Below are positions 6,542 through 15,167 of a DNA stretch of 32,949 nt, in pieces; the stretch's first letter is position 1; each line of letters starts with the position of its first letter. This DNA is from Alphaproteobacteria bacterium (GTDB lineage: Bacteria > Pseudomonadota > Alphaproteobacteria > RF32 > CAG-239). The translations under genes and the position numbers were made by a program. The stretch covers positions 1 to 32,949 of the forward strand of contig JAFVFH010000017.1 in NCBI GenBank assembly GCA_017475525.1. The letters run 5' to 3'. Below the pieces are notes generated by a model. The model was not told the origin of the DNA. It did no database searches and saw nothing but the letters and a program-made list of their open reading frames with translations.

Positions 6542-7848
6542 TATTTTTGTTCCTCAGTTTGCAGTTCAGATGAAAGGTTTGTTTTGTAGAGCTTTAAGGC
6601 ATGAACCAAATCAAGCGCGCGGATGAGCTGATAATCCGTTATTTTCTCATCTTTGCCTTCTTTTTTCTTGCTCTCTTTTTTTGTTTCCTGTTCGTCGTTT
6701 TTCAAAGCACCGTTTAATTCTGCTTCTTTTAAGACAAAACCATAGTTTTCAAGCGGTTTGACTTCGGCCGGCAAAACCTCAATATCGGGCTCAATGCCTT
6801 TGGCTTGAATGGAGCGACCGGACGGCGTGTAATAACGCGCAGTTGTCAATCGCATGGCACCGAAATCGCCGAGCGGAACAACGGTTTGAACAGAGCCTTT
6901 ACCAAAGGATTTTTCACCTAAGATGATGGCGCGGTGATGGTCTTGCAAGGCACCTGCAACGATTTCTGAAGCAGAAGCCGAGCCCTCATTGATAATCACC
7001 ACAATCGGCAAGCCGTTTGAAATGTCACCGGCATGAGCCGAATATTTGACATTGTCTTGCTCGTTGCGCGAACGTGTGGAAACAATTTCGCCCTTGTCTA
7101 AAAACAAATCTGATACGGCGATGGCTTGATCTAAAAGTCCGCCGGGATTGTTTCGAACGTCAATAACAAGACCGGCGAGTTTGTCGCCCAATTTTTTTGA
7201 AACATCAGCATAAGCCTTTTTAATGGCTTTATCGTTGTCTTCCGTGAAAGAAGAAATGCGGATATACAAGATGTCATCTTCCTTGATGTCCGTTTTAACG
7301 GATTGGATTTTAATTTCCTGACGTTTTAGGGTCACATCAAATGGCTTTTCGCCTTCGCGTCTGATTGAGAGTTTGACTTTTGTGCCGATTTTACCGCGCA
7401 TTTTAGCCACAGCCTCGTTTAAGTTGAGACCGATTACCGTCTCGCCATCAATATGTGTGATATAGTCACCGGCTTTCAAGCCCGCTTTATGGGCCGGTGT
7501 GTCATCAATCGGAGAAACGACTTTGACAAGCCCGTTATCCATTGTGACCTCAATGCCGAGACCGCCGAATTTTCCTTTCGTTTGTTCGGACATATAGTTA
7601 AAACTTTCGGCATCTAAATAACTGCTGTGCGGATCTAATGATGAGAGCATACCGTTTAAGGCTTGTTCAATCAGTTCTTGATCCGAAACTTCTTCAACGT
7701 AGCCGGCTTTGGTGCGCTCCATCACTTCCCCGAAAAGGTTTAGCATTTCATAGGTTGTATGTTCTTGTTTTTTCTTCTTTTCGGCAGACATTGCACCTTG
7801 AGAAACAAGGGTTAAAACCAAAGTGAGTAATAAAAGTTTTTTAATCAT
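6541..7848 (-). CDS. ctpA: Carboxyl-terminal processing protease, S41 family
   Basis: A 435-residue periplasmic serine protease. It has a Sec signal peptide (about residues 1-22, ending AMSA), an N-terminal S41 helical region, a PDZ domain around residues 95-170 (GLGIEV, AGLKAGDYITHIDGE), and the S41 catalytic core. The nucleophile is in GSASASEI (near residue 290) and the catalytic lysine is in GEKSFGKGSVQ (near residue 315). The tail has a Lys/Glu-rich stretch. It probably trims envelope or peptidoglycan-associated proteins, consistent with envC directly upstream. CtpA-type proteases also degrade hydrolases in other proteobacteria, so a link to cell-wall remodelling is likely. Confidence 0.95.
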   Translation of the reverse strand: MIKKLLLLTLVLTLVSQGAMSAEKKKKQEHTTYEMLNLFGEVMERTKAGYVEEVSDQELIEQALNGMLSSLDPHSSYLDAESFNYMSEQTKGKFGGLGIEVTMDNGLVKVVSPIDDTPAHKAGLKAGDYITHIDGETVIGLNLNEAVAKMRGKIGTKVKLSIRREGEKPFDVTLKRQEIKIQSVKTDIKEDDILYIRISSFTEDNDKAIKKAYADVSKKLGDKLAGLVIDVRNNPGGLLDQAIAVSDLFLDKGEIVSTRSRNEQDNVKYSAHAGDISNGLPIVVIINEGSASASEIVAGALQDHHRAIILGEKSFGKGSVQTVVPLGDFGAMRLTTARYYTPSGRSIQAKGIEPDIEVLPAEVKPLENYGFVLKEAELNGALKNDEQETKKESKKKEGKDEKITDYQLIRALDLVHALKLYKTNLSSELQTEEQK

Positions 7849-7865
7849 GTTTTTTTCCTTATCAA

Positions 7866-9164
7866 TTATTGACCGAGCCAGCCGAGCGGGTTAACCGGTT
7901 TTTTGTTTTTTCTGATTTCCATATAAAGTTTTGCGTTTTGATTGTCAGGCATCAAGCCGACAGGTTCACCTGCCAAAACCATTTGTCCGTTTTCGGTGTC
8001 GATGCTTTTCATACCGGCAATTAAAGAGACAATGTCATCATCATGCGAGATAATGATGAGATTGCCATAGCCTTTGAAGGGGCCTGAAAAGACAATCGTT
8101 CCATCATAAGGAGCAACAACTTGTGCGTTATCGCGCGTTTTGAAAACGATGCCTTTAGAGTTTACACCTTTAGAAAGTTCCTGCCCGTAATGTGTGATAA
8201 CATCGCCGCGAACAGGGCGGATAAACAGGTTGGCTGACGATGTAATTTTCGGGGTTTTAGGGGCGGGAGCCGATTTGACAACTTCATAATTTTGTTCGTC
8301 TGAAGGCAAAAGGCTGTCTTGTCCTTCAAAGCCGAGAGAGCGTCCCTCGTGCAAACGTTTGAGTTGTTCTTCTTCCAATTTTCGCTGAGCCTCAAGCTCG
8401 CGTTCGTGAGCTGCACGCTTGAGCTCTTCTTGTTTGCGACGCTTGATTTCTGCTTCTTTGATGGCTTTTTCCATCAAATCACGCAAATCGGATGCTTCGC
8501 TTGCGAGTTTGACTGCCTCTTTTTTGGCTTGACTTGTTTTGCCCTCAAGCTGTTCGCGCAGTTTGTTTTTTTCGACAGCAAGTGTTTTGATGGTTTCTTG
8601 TCTTTTCTTTAAATCACGTGTTTTGTTTGAGAGTTCGACGAGCTTTTGATTAAGAGCTTCTTTTTGTGCTGTCAGATCCTCTAAATCGGCTTTGAGTTGT
8701 GAAGCTTTATTGCTCAATTCAGGAACCGTTTCGCGCATTAAAACAGCGCTTTGAATCACCTCAACAGGCGTTAAGGGTTGAAAAAGAAGCGAATCGGTCG
8801 GATGCAAGGCAAGATTTTGGATTGAGGCTAAAAGAGAAGCTAAATTTTGATATTCTTTATTGAAGTTTTCTTCAGTCACACGGAGTTTGTCTTTTAGAAG
8901 TTTGAGCTCTTCTTCTGTTTTTGTGATGCTGTCTTCGTCTTTTTGCACACGTTTTGCCGCCTCAACAAGCTCACGGTTCATTTTCGCAAGCTCTAAGCTC
9001 AAGGCAACCGACTCGGCCTGAAGTTTTTTATATTCCATCTTCTTTTGATCGGATTTTTGCTCCAAGGCTTCAACATCTGTTTGAGAAACAGAAGCTGCCT
9101 GCGCCAAAGAAGCCGATAAAAACATCGGCAAGGCAATTAAAATGTTCAGGCAGCGTTTATTCAT
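7866..9164 (-). CDS. envC: EnvC-like murein hydrolase activator (degenerate LytM)
   Basis: A 432-residue periplasmic protein: signal peptide (about 1-23), long coiled coils (about 28-270, rich in Glu, Lys and Gln), a linker, and a C-terminal LytM/M23 domain from about residue 318. The M23 metal ligands are missing: GVNSKGIVF stands where active enzymes have the H-x3-D motif, and SLYG/HxH is replaced by SLIAG. As in EnvC, the domain should activate an amidase rather than cut peptidoglycan itself. The ATG directly follows the gpmI stop (TAAATG) and ctpA follows after 17 nt, so the genes are co-transcribed. Alternative name: peptidase M23 family protein. Confidence 0.9.
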   Translation of the reverse strand: MNKRCLNILIALPMFLSASLAQAASVSQTDVEALEQKSDQKKMEYKKLQAESVALSLELAKMNRELVEAAKRVQKDEDSITKTEEELKLLKDKLRVTEENFNKEYQNLASLLASIQNLALHPTDSLLFQPLTPVEVIQSAVLMRETVPELSNKASQLKADLEDLTAQKEALNQKLVELSNKTRDLKKRQETIKTLAVEKNKLREQLEGKTSQAKKEAVKLASEASDLRDLMEKAIKEAEIKRRKQEELKRAAHERELEAQRKLEEEQLKRLHEGRSLGFEGQDSLLPSDEQNYEVVKSAPAPKTPKITSSANLFIRPVRGDVITHYGQELSKGVNSKGIVFKTRDNAQVVAPYDGTIVFSGPFKGYGNLIIISHDDDIVSLIAGMKSIDTENGQMVLAGEPVGLMPDNQNAKLYMEIRKNKKPVNPLGWLGQ

Positions 9165-10694
9165 TTATTTTTCAATCAAAGATTTTCCTGTCATGGCAGA
9201 AGGTTTTTCAATCTCAAGCAAGTCTAAAAGCGTTGGCGAAATATCTGCTAAGCGTCCGTCATGCAAACCTTTGACATAAGAAGGCGCATTATATAGTGCG
9301 GCTTGAACTTTGCCGACAGTGTGTGCCGTATAGGGCTCGCCTGTTTTTTCATCAACCATCTTTTCAACATTGCCGTGGTCGGCTGTCACAAGGAGAGTAC
9401 CGTCGGCTTTTTTGATGGCGTTCATCACACGACCTAAGTTTTCATCAACGGCCGCAACGGCTTTTAATGCGGCGTCCATGATACCCGTGTGACCGACCAT
9501 ATCGCCGTTTGCAAAGTTGCAGATGATGACATCAAACTTGTGATTTTCAATCGCCTCAACAAGGTTGTCAGTCACTTCATAAACGCTCATTTCGGGTTTC
9601 AAATCATAGGTTGCGACTTTCGGCGACGGAATTAAGATACGGCTCTCACCTTCAAACTCACGTTCTTCACCGCCGTTGAAGAAAAATGTAACGTGCGCAT
9701 ATTTTTCCGTTTCGGCAATGCGCAGTTGCGTTAAGCCGTTTTTCGACACGATTTCACCGAAAATATCTTTGAGTTCTTCGGGACCAAACAACGTTTGCAT
9801 GAAACGATTGTGGTCAACCGAATATTCCGCCATACCGACCGAAATGGCAAAACAAATCGTCTTTTTGCGTTCAAAACCTGAAAATTCTTTATCGGACAAA
9901 GCATATAAAATTTCGCGTGCGCGGTCTGCCCTGAAGTTTGCCATCAAAACGGCATCGCCGTCTTTGGCGCCCTGATAGTTTCCCACAACGCAAGGCACAA
10001 TAAATTCATCTGTGATGTTTTCGTCATAAGTTGCTTTCATTGCCTCTTGAACGGTTGCAAAGCGCTTGCCATCTGCCAAAACAATGTTGTTATAAGCTCT
10101 TTGAACACGATCCCAGCGTTTGTCGCGATCCATGGCATAAAAACGACCGGAGATGGTTGCTATATTCACATTTGAGAGGTTTTTGATGTCATCCTCAAAA
10201 GTTTTCAAGAATCCGGCGCCTGATTGCGGCGGAGTGTCGCGTCCGTCCATAAAGGCATGAACATCAACCTTGATGTTGTTGTCATTTAAGATTTTAGCTA
10301 AGGCTAAAATGTGGTTTTGGTGAGAGTGAACACCGCCCGGTGACATCAAACCCATCAAATGACAAGTGCCACCGGTTTGCTTTAAGGTGTCAATAAGTTT
10401 AAGCAAAACAGGGTTTTGAGCAAGTGTTCCCGTTTTGACGGCTTGGTCAATCTTTGGCAAATCTTGCATAACAACACGACCGGCACCTAAGTTCATATGC
10501 CCGACCTCGGAATTGCCCATTTGACCTTCGGGCAAGCCGACATCTAAACCCGATGTTTCAACAAAAGCGTGCGGACAAGTTTTTAGGAGTTCGTGCCAAT
10601 TTGGCGTATGTCCGTTTTCAATAGCATTATCGGGTGTTAAATTTTGGCGGTAGCCCCAGCCGTCTAAAATGAGCAGCATAACAGGTTTTTTCAT
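9165..10694 (-). CDS. gpmI: Cofactor-independent phosphoglycerate mutase
   Basis: A 509-residue glycolytic enzyme interconverting 3- and 2-phosphoglycerate, of the Mn-dependent alkaline-phosphatase-superfamily type. It starts MLLILDGWGYR (metal Asp) and carries the phosphorylated serine in MGNSEVGHMNLGAGR near residue 62. Further signatures are HAFMDGRDTPP, GRFYAMDRD, NFRADRARE, FNGGEE, NGDMVGHTG and TADHGN. Length matches the family (about 510). It is the first gene of a four-gene minus-strand operon; its 5' flank contains the structured region at 10695-10920. Confidence 0.98.
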   Translation of the reverse strand: MKKPVMLLILDGWGYRQNLTPDNAIENGHTPNWHELLKTCPHAFVETSGLDVGLPEGQMGNSEVGHMNLGAGRVVMQDLPKIDQAVKTGTLAQNPVLLKLIDTLKQTGGTCHLMGLMSPGGVHSHQNHILALAKILNDNNIKVDVHAFMDGRDTPPQSGAGFLKTFEDDIKNLSNVNIATISGRFYAMDRDKRWDRVQRAYNNIVLADGKRFATVQEAMKATYDENITDEFIVPCVVGNYQGAKDGDAVLMANFRADRAREILYALSDKEFSGFERKKTICFAISVGMAEYSVDHNRFMQTLFGPEELKDIFGEIVSKNGLTQLRIAETEKYAHVTFFFNGGEEREFEGESRILIPSPKVATYDLKPEMSVYEVTDNLVEAIENHKFDVIICNFANGDMVGHTGIMDAALKAVAAVDENLGRVMNAIKKADGTLLVTADHGNVEKMVDEKTGEPYTAHTVGKVQAALYNAPSYVKGLHDGRLADISPTLLDLLEIEKPSAMTGKSLIEK

Positions 10695-10920
10695 TGTTTT
10701 TCCTCTTTTGTTTTTTAATTATTTTTACTTAGAAAAGAAAATATATCAGGTTCATCGAAGCGTCAAGAGGTGTTTATGGTTTTTGATATCGTTTTTTTAT
10801 TTAAAATCGGTAGATCGCTTGACGCATTTGCCTGACGGCAAAGCGAGCGATGACATTTTTATTTTTTACAAAGTATTTTTTAGTTTATTTTTAAGAAAAT
10901 CTGTGTTATACTCATTTTCA
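10695..10920. other. Divergent intergenic region with GC-rich hairpin
   Basis: It lies between gpmI (minus) and the RNA leader at 10921. A compound inverted repeat at 10814-10851 has an outer ATCGC/GCGAT and an inner TTGCC/GGCAA pair, followed by a T-rich stretch. GCGTCAAG near 10760 is also the complement of CTTGACGC near 10820. TATACT at 10907-10912 is a plausible -10 box for the leader RNA, but no good -35 box is visible. No gene is seen. Confidence 0.5.
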
Positions 10921-11112
10921 GATGTGGGCAAGGGCACACATCAGCACCAAAAGGTGCGGAGCTTTCCAAAGCTTTGGATTCGCAGGCAATCTTGCCTAAT
11001 ATTCCCCGACATGGGTTGGGGAGCTTTTAGCGTATATATGAAGGCTAAAAGAGTCATTTGCGAATCTATGATTTTGGAACTCTCCAACCACCTTTTGAGG
11101 TGGATTTTTTTT
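10921..11112 (+). ncRNA. Type-2 structured leader RNA with terminator (copy C)
   Basis: Parts in order: hairpin GATGTG/CACATC (10921-10942); hairpin GCACC/GGTGC (10944-10957); GGAGC with P1 AGCTTT/AAAGCT (10960-10973), whose loop region TTCCAA can pair with TTGGAA near 11074-11079; long stem GATTCGCA/TGCGAATC (10977-10984, 11059-11066) enclosing GGCAA/TTGCC, CCCC/GGGG and CTTTTAG/CTAAAAG hairpins; conserved GTCATTT before and ATGATT after the 3' strand; CTCTCC (11080-11085), which can pair with GGAG at 10958; terminator CCACCT/AGGTGG (11088-11103) and nine T. Copies D and E share the layout and the conserved words. The downstream ATG is 25 nt after the T-run. Confidence 0.75.
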
Positions 11113-11136
11113 AATTTTGTTAGATGGAGAAAATTT

Positions 11137-12099
11137 ATGAGAAAGTGGGTTTTAGCTATTTGTCTTCTGGCAAGTTTTAATGCAAAGGCTGAAATTGTTA
11201 CAGGTGAAAAATGCGGTGATGATTGTTCTTGGACTTTGGATACGGATACAGGGCAATTGACTATTTCAGGAACCGGCAATATGTATGATTGGGATTTTTT
11301 TGATACGGGGCATCGTTTATGGGATGGTGGTGAAAGTCACCATCAAACCCTGGCGCCATGGGGGGAATATAGTGCCGATATTCAACATATTGAGGTTGGA
11401 AACGGGATAACATATATAGGAGATCACTCTTTTTACAATACATCAGCAACAAGTGTTAATCTTCCAAATACATTAGAGCAAATCGGACCACAATCTTTTC
11501 AATATTCTAATTTACAGGAACTAACTATTCCGTCTTCTGTCACAACTCTTGGATTTGCATCGCTTGATCATACAAAGATAAGCCATCTTGAGCTGCCGGA
11601 CAGTATTACTTCAATTGGAGATGTTGCTTTTCGATATATGCCGCTGGACAATCTAGTGATTCCGGATTCTGTGATATCAATTGAAGGAGATCGTGTTTTT
11701 TTAGGTGTTGGCGGAACAATTTATTGCACAGCCTCTTCGCCTTGTGCAGACAAAGGCTCTGAAAATATTGTTCCGTATGAACGAGAAGGCGGTGTATATA
11801 TTTTAAACGGCAAGTATTATTTTACCGGCGCTGATATGGCAGGCGAGACAAACGAGTGCCAAAAAGAACTCGGTGAATGTAAACGTGATGTTTTGGAAAG
11901 CAAAGGCATTTGCTCAGGTTCGGCTTGTGACACTTTCATTCAAAGCGATGGTCATTATATGCTCAAATATAATGGGAGAACCTATCAAAGTATCAATGAC
12001 CTTTTGAAAGGAAATTATGACAGACGGCGGATTTATACCGTCGAAGAAGCCAGTTTTGTGAGCGGTAAGAAAAATACGGTTCGTCTAAGATATAAATAA
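11137..12099 (+). CDS. Secreted BspA-like leucine-rich repeat protein with RLRYK tail
   Basis: A 320-residue exported protein. ATG 11137 is chosen because it follows ATGGAGA and gives the signal peptide MRKWVLAICLLASFNAKA; the longer upstream frame runs through the leader RNA. After the signal comes a beta-rich segment, CSWTLDTDTGQLTISGTG, shared in pattern with the protein at 29067. Then come BspA/LRR_5-type repeats (about residues 85-190: ITYIGDHSFYNT, LEQIGPQSFQYS, ITSIGDVAFRY). A Cys-containing region, DECQ-like and CKRD, follows, and the C-terminus is RRIYTVEEA...KNTVRLRYK. Such repeats often mediate adhesion; that role is inference. Expression is probably set by the leader at 10921-11112. 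Confidence 0.85.
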   Translation: MRKWVLAICLLASFNAKAEIVTGEKCGDDCSWTLDTDTGQLTISGTGNMYDWDFFDTGHRLWDGGESHHQTLAPWGEYSADIQHIEVGNGITYIGDHSFYNTSATSVNLPNTLEQIGPQSFQYSNLQELTIPSSVTTLGFASLDHTKISHLELPDSITSIGDVAFRYMPLDNLVIPDSVISIEGDRVFLGVGGTIYCTASSPCADKGSENIVPYEREGGVYILNGKYYFTGADMAGETNECQKELGECKRDVLESKGICSGSACDTFIQSDGHYMLKYNGRTYQSINDLLKGNYDRRRIYTVEEASFVSGKKNTVRLRYK

Positions 12100-12252
12100 A
12101 AAAAGAGATTGGCGGGTCTGCCTGCTGATGCAGGACACCCGTTAATGACTTTATATCAGGAGAAATGGCGAAAAACAAAAAAAACATTTGAAAAATGTTA
12201 AGCTTTGGCATAGCATAATGGCAGCATAAATAAAATAAGAAAAAAAAGAAAA

Positions 12253-13584
12253 ATGGAAGAAAAATATTTTATCAAAACTTACGGCTGCCAGATGAATGTG
12301 TATGACTCGCACAGAATGGCAATGATGTTGGAGGATATGGGCTATCAAAAGGCGCAAAATCAGTCAGAGGCTGATTTGGTGCTTTTTAACACATGCCACA
12401 TCAGAGAAAAAGCCGCCGAAAAGTTGTTTTCGGATTTGGGGCGTGCACTTATTATTAAAAACGAACGTGCGGAAAGGGGTTTGAAAACCATTATCGGTGT
12501 GGCAGGTTGTGTGGTGCAGGCCGAAGATGAGCAAATCTTAAAACGTGCGCCGTATGTTGATTTTGCCTTTGGACCGCTCACTTATCATCGTTTGCCGGAA
12601 ATTTTGAAGCAAATTAAAAACAAAAAAGAATCGGGGGTTGTGGACACAGATTTTCCGCCCGAATCGAAGTTTGACTTTTTGCCCGAAAATAAAGCCGAAG
12701 GCGGGTGTTCGTTTTTGGCTATTCAGGAAGGGTGCAACAATTTTTGCACATATTGTGTTGTGCCATACACAAGAGGGGTGGAATATTCAAGACCGGTTGA
12801 AGATGTGATAAAAGAGGCTAAAAAACTGATTGCCACAGGCACTTTGGAAATCAATCTTTTGGGGCAGAATGTCAACTCTTATCATGGCGAAGATCAAAAC
12901 GGCAAGGAGCGCAATTTGGCGTATTTGCTGAACAAAATGGCAGAGCTCGATGGCTTGAAAAGGCTTCGTTACACAACATCTTATCCGGCTGATGTGGATG
13001 ATGATTTAATCAAGTGCCACCATGATATTGGTATTTTGATGCCGTATTTGCATTTGCCTGTACAATCGGGGTCAAACAAAATCTTAAAAGCGATGAACAG
13101 GCGTCACACACGCGAAACCTATATCGAGGTTGTGCAAAAATTAAAAGCGGCGAATCCGAAGCTTGAAATGTCATCTGATTTTATTGTCGGCTTTCCGGGT
13201 GAAACGGATGAGGACTTTGAAGAAACGATGGATTTGGTGAATAAAATTCAATATATTCAGGCGTTTTCGTTCAAATATAGCAAACGCCCGGGAACACCTG
13301 CCGCAACGATGGAAAATCAAGTGCCCGAAAAGATTAAAAAAGAACGTTTGGACATATTGCAGACAAGGCTTTTTGAACTGCAAGATAAGTTTAATCAAAA
13401 ATGTGTAGGGCAGGTCTTTGATGTTTTGTTTGAACAAAACGGACGGCATAAAGGTCAGCTCATCGGTCGCACGCCATATATGCAAAATGTGCATGCTGTT
13501 GCAAGCTCTGATATGATGGGCAAAATCAAACAGGTCAAAATTTTAAGTGCAACAACAAATTCTTTAACCGGAAAGGTGATTTAA
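12253..13584 (+). CDS. miaB: tRNA-2-methylthio-N6-dimethylallyladenosine synthase MiaB
   Basis: A 443-residue radical-SAM methylthiotransferase that adds a methylthio group to i6A37 of tRNAs reading U-starting codons. The N-terminal UPF0004 domain has its three cluster cysteines in TYGCQMNVYDS, FNTCHIREKA and VAGCVVQAE. The radical SAM motif is CNNFCTYC (near residues 161-168), and a C-terminal TRAM domain follows from about 375. Length fits MiaB rather than RimO or MtaB. The upstream Shine-Dalgarno is weak. It heads the conserved miaB-phoH-ybeY-lnt cluster. Confidence 0.96.
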   Translation: MEEKYFIKTYGCQMNVYDSHRMAMMLEDMGYQKAQNQSEADLVLFNTCHIREKAAEKLFSDLGRALIIKNERAERGLKTIIGVAGCVVQAEDEQILKRAPYVDFAFGPLTYHRLPEILKQIKNKKESGVVDTDFPPESKFDFLPENKAEGGCSFLAIQEGCNNFCTYCVVPYTRGVEYSRPVEDVIKEAKKLIATGTLEINLLGQNVNSYHGEDQNGKERNLAYLLNKMAELDGLKRLRYTTSYPADVDDDLIKCHHDIGILMPYLHLPVQSGSNKILKAMNRRHTRETYIEVVQKLKAANPKLEMSSDFIVGFPGETDEDFEETMDLVNKIQYIQAFSFKYSKRPGTPAATMENQVPEKIKKERLDILQTRLFELQDKFNQKCVGQVFDVLFEQNGRHKGQLIGRTPYMQNVHAVASSDMMGKIKQVKILSATTNSLTGKVI

Positions 13585-13654
13585 ATGGGAGAGCCGGGTT
13601 AGAAAATTTTAATTTATTTATGTTATAAAGAAAAAAAAGAAAGGTGATTTAATT

Positions 13655-14659
13655 ATGGCAGAACTTAATTTTGAATTATATAATAATCAATTAATACAAA
13701 AGCTTGTCGGGGCATCAGATGCCAATTTAAGGCTTATTGAAAAAACGTTGGGTGTTGAGATTTTGAGCTTCGGCAATCAGATAACGATTAAAGGAAGCCC
13801 GAAAGAAATCGATCAGGCAAAGACTGCCATTATGGTTTTGTATGACAAGGTCAGCAAGAGCATTGAGGTTGGCGAAGAAGAAGTGAAAGCCGCTATCAGA
13901 ATGTGTTCGGGCGGTGCAGATGAGGCAGAGATTCAAAACTTGAACGATATGGTTTTGAAAACGAAAAAGCGTTATATTTATCCGAGATCTGCCACACAAG
14001 CCAAATATATTGACGCAATGCTCAAAAACGAGCTTGTGTTCGGTTTGGGTCCTGCCGGTACGGGTAAGACATATTTAGCGGTAGCTTTGGCTGTGTCAAT
14101 GATGCTTGAAGGAGCGGTTGATAAAATCATCTTATCTCGTCCTGCAGTGGAGGCCGGCGAAAACTTGGGCTTTTTGCCGGGCGATTTGAAAGAAAAAGTC
14201 GACCCTTATTTAAGACCTTTATATGATGCGCTTTATGAGATGTTGCCGGCGGAGATGGTTGATAAAAAGCTTTCCATCGGCGAGATTGAAATTGCCCCGC
14301 TTGCGTTTATGCGCGGACGCACACTTTCAAATGCTTTTGTGATTTTAGATGAAGCACAAAACACCACCCCGATGCAAATGAAGATGTTTTTAACGCGTTT
14401 GGGTGAAAATTCGCGCATGGTCGTCAACGGCGATTTGAGTCAGGTCGACTTGCCGCGCGGTGTTGTTTCTGGTTTGAGAGATGCGCTTGAAACATTAAAG
14501 AATGTGAAAAACATCACATCTGTCACATTCGGCTCGAATGATGTCGTGCGTCACGGATTGGTGGCAAAAATCGTTCAGGCTTATGAAGAAAAGAGCAAAC
14601 ACTTAAACGAGATGTATGAGGAAAAAACAAAACATTTATATGACCAAGACAATGTTTAA
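13655..14659 (+). CDS. phoH: PhoH-like ATPase (YbeZ)
   Basis: A 334-residue P-loop NTPase of the PhoH/YbeZ family, thought to act with YbeY in ribosome or RNA metabolism. An N-terminal KH-like segment (about residues 15-80) precedes the ATPase domain, with Walker A GPAGTGKT near 131, SRPAVEAGENLGFLPGD, and Walker B VILDEAQN. AAAGGTGA lies a few bases before ATG 13655. The C-terminal tail has a short repeated segment (EEKSKHLNEMYEEKTKHL), which overlaps the start of ybeY, implying translational coupling. Confidence 0.95.
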   Translation: MAELNFELYNNQLIQKLVGASDANLRLIEKTLGVEILSFGNQITIKGSPKEIDQAKTAIMVLYDKVSKSIEVGEEEVKAAIRMCSGGADEAEIQNLNDMVLKTKKRYIYPRSATQAKYIDAMLKNELVFGLGPAGTGKTYLAVALAVSMMLEGAVDKIILSRPAVEAGENLGFLPGDLKEKVDPYLRPLYDALYEMLPAEMVDKKLSIGEIEIAPLAFMRGRTLSNAFVILDEAQNTTPMQMKMFLTRLGENSRMVVNGDLSQVDLPRGVVSGLRDALETLKNVKNITSVTFGSNDVVRHGLVAKIVQAYEEKSKHLNEMYEEKTKHLYDQDNV

Positions 14660-15164
14660 GTTTGAAATTTTCGTTGATGTTCAGGATAAGCGCTGGGAAG
14701 ATAATATTTCGGGTCTTCCGGCGCTTGTCGAATCTTCAAAAAATGCGCTTTTGGAAGTTGTGGCAAAAGATGTTTGGTTTTTAAACAAGCCCAAAAATTT
14801 TTCAATCAATTTGGCTTTAAGCGATGACAAAACAGTGCACGCTTTGAACAAAGAATTCAGGGGGATGGACAAGCCGACAAATGTGCTCTCGTTTGCAAAT
14901 GTTGATGATGAATTTTTTGAAACGGAACTTGAGCAGGAGCAAGACATTTCACTTGGCGATGTGATTGTGGCGTTTGAAACAATGGCAAGTCAAGCGGCGG
15001 AACTGGAAGTGCCTTTCAAAGATCATTTTTGCCATTTGTGGGTGCACGGAATGCTCCATATTTTGGGTTATGACCATATTAAAGATGATGAACGAGCCCG
15101 TATGGAAGCGCTTGAAATTGCTGCGTTAAAAAAGCTCGGTATTGACAATCCGTATCAGGAATAA
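14616..15164 (+). CDS. ybeY: Endoribonuclease YbeY (16S rRNA maturation)
   Basis: A zinc-dependent endonuclease-family protein needed for 16S rRNA 3' maturation and ribosome quality control. The metal-binding signature H-x3-H-x5-H is seen in VHGMLHILGYDH near the C-terminus, and NVLSFAN is typical. The start is uncertain: ATG 14616, 14640 and 14652 are in frame. The last gives MFKFEIFVDV and overlaps the phoH stop by 8 bp, which best fits the family N-terminus. The corC gene that often follows ybeY in proteobacteria is absent; lnt starts 4 nt after the stop. Confidence 0.93.
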   Translation: MRKKQNIYMTKTMFKFEIFVDVQDKRWEDNISGLPALVESSKNALLEVVAKDVWFLNKPKNFSINLALSDDKTVHALNKEFRGMDKPTNVLSFANVDDEFFETELEQEQDISLGDVIVAFETMASQAAELEVPFKDHFCHLWVHGMLHILGYDHIKDDERARMEALEIAALKKLGIDNPYQE

Positions 15165-15167
15165 AAA

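Noticed and set aside
8319-8612. Plus-strand open frame opposite envC
   Set aside because: It is a Phe-rich shadow of the coiled-coil coding strand, without a ribosome-binding site. Similar antisense frames elsewhere were dropped for the same reason.
10669-11136. Long N-terminal extension of the BspA-like protein at 11137
   Set aside because: The upstream frame runs through the leader RNA and its terminator. ATG 11137 has a ribosome-binding site and a signal peptide.
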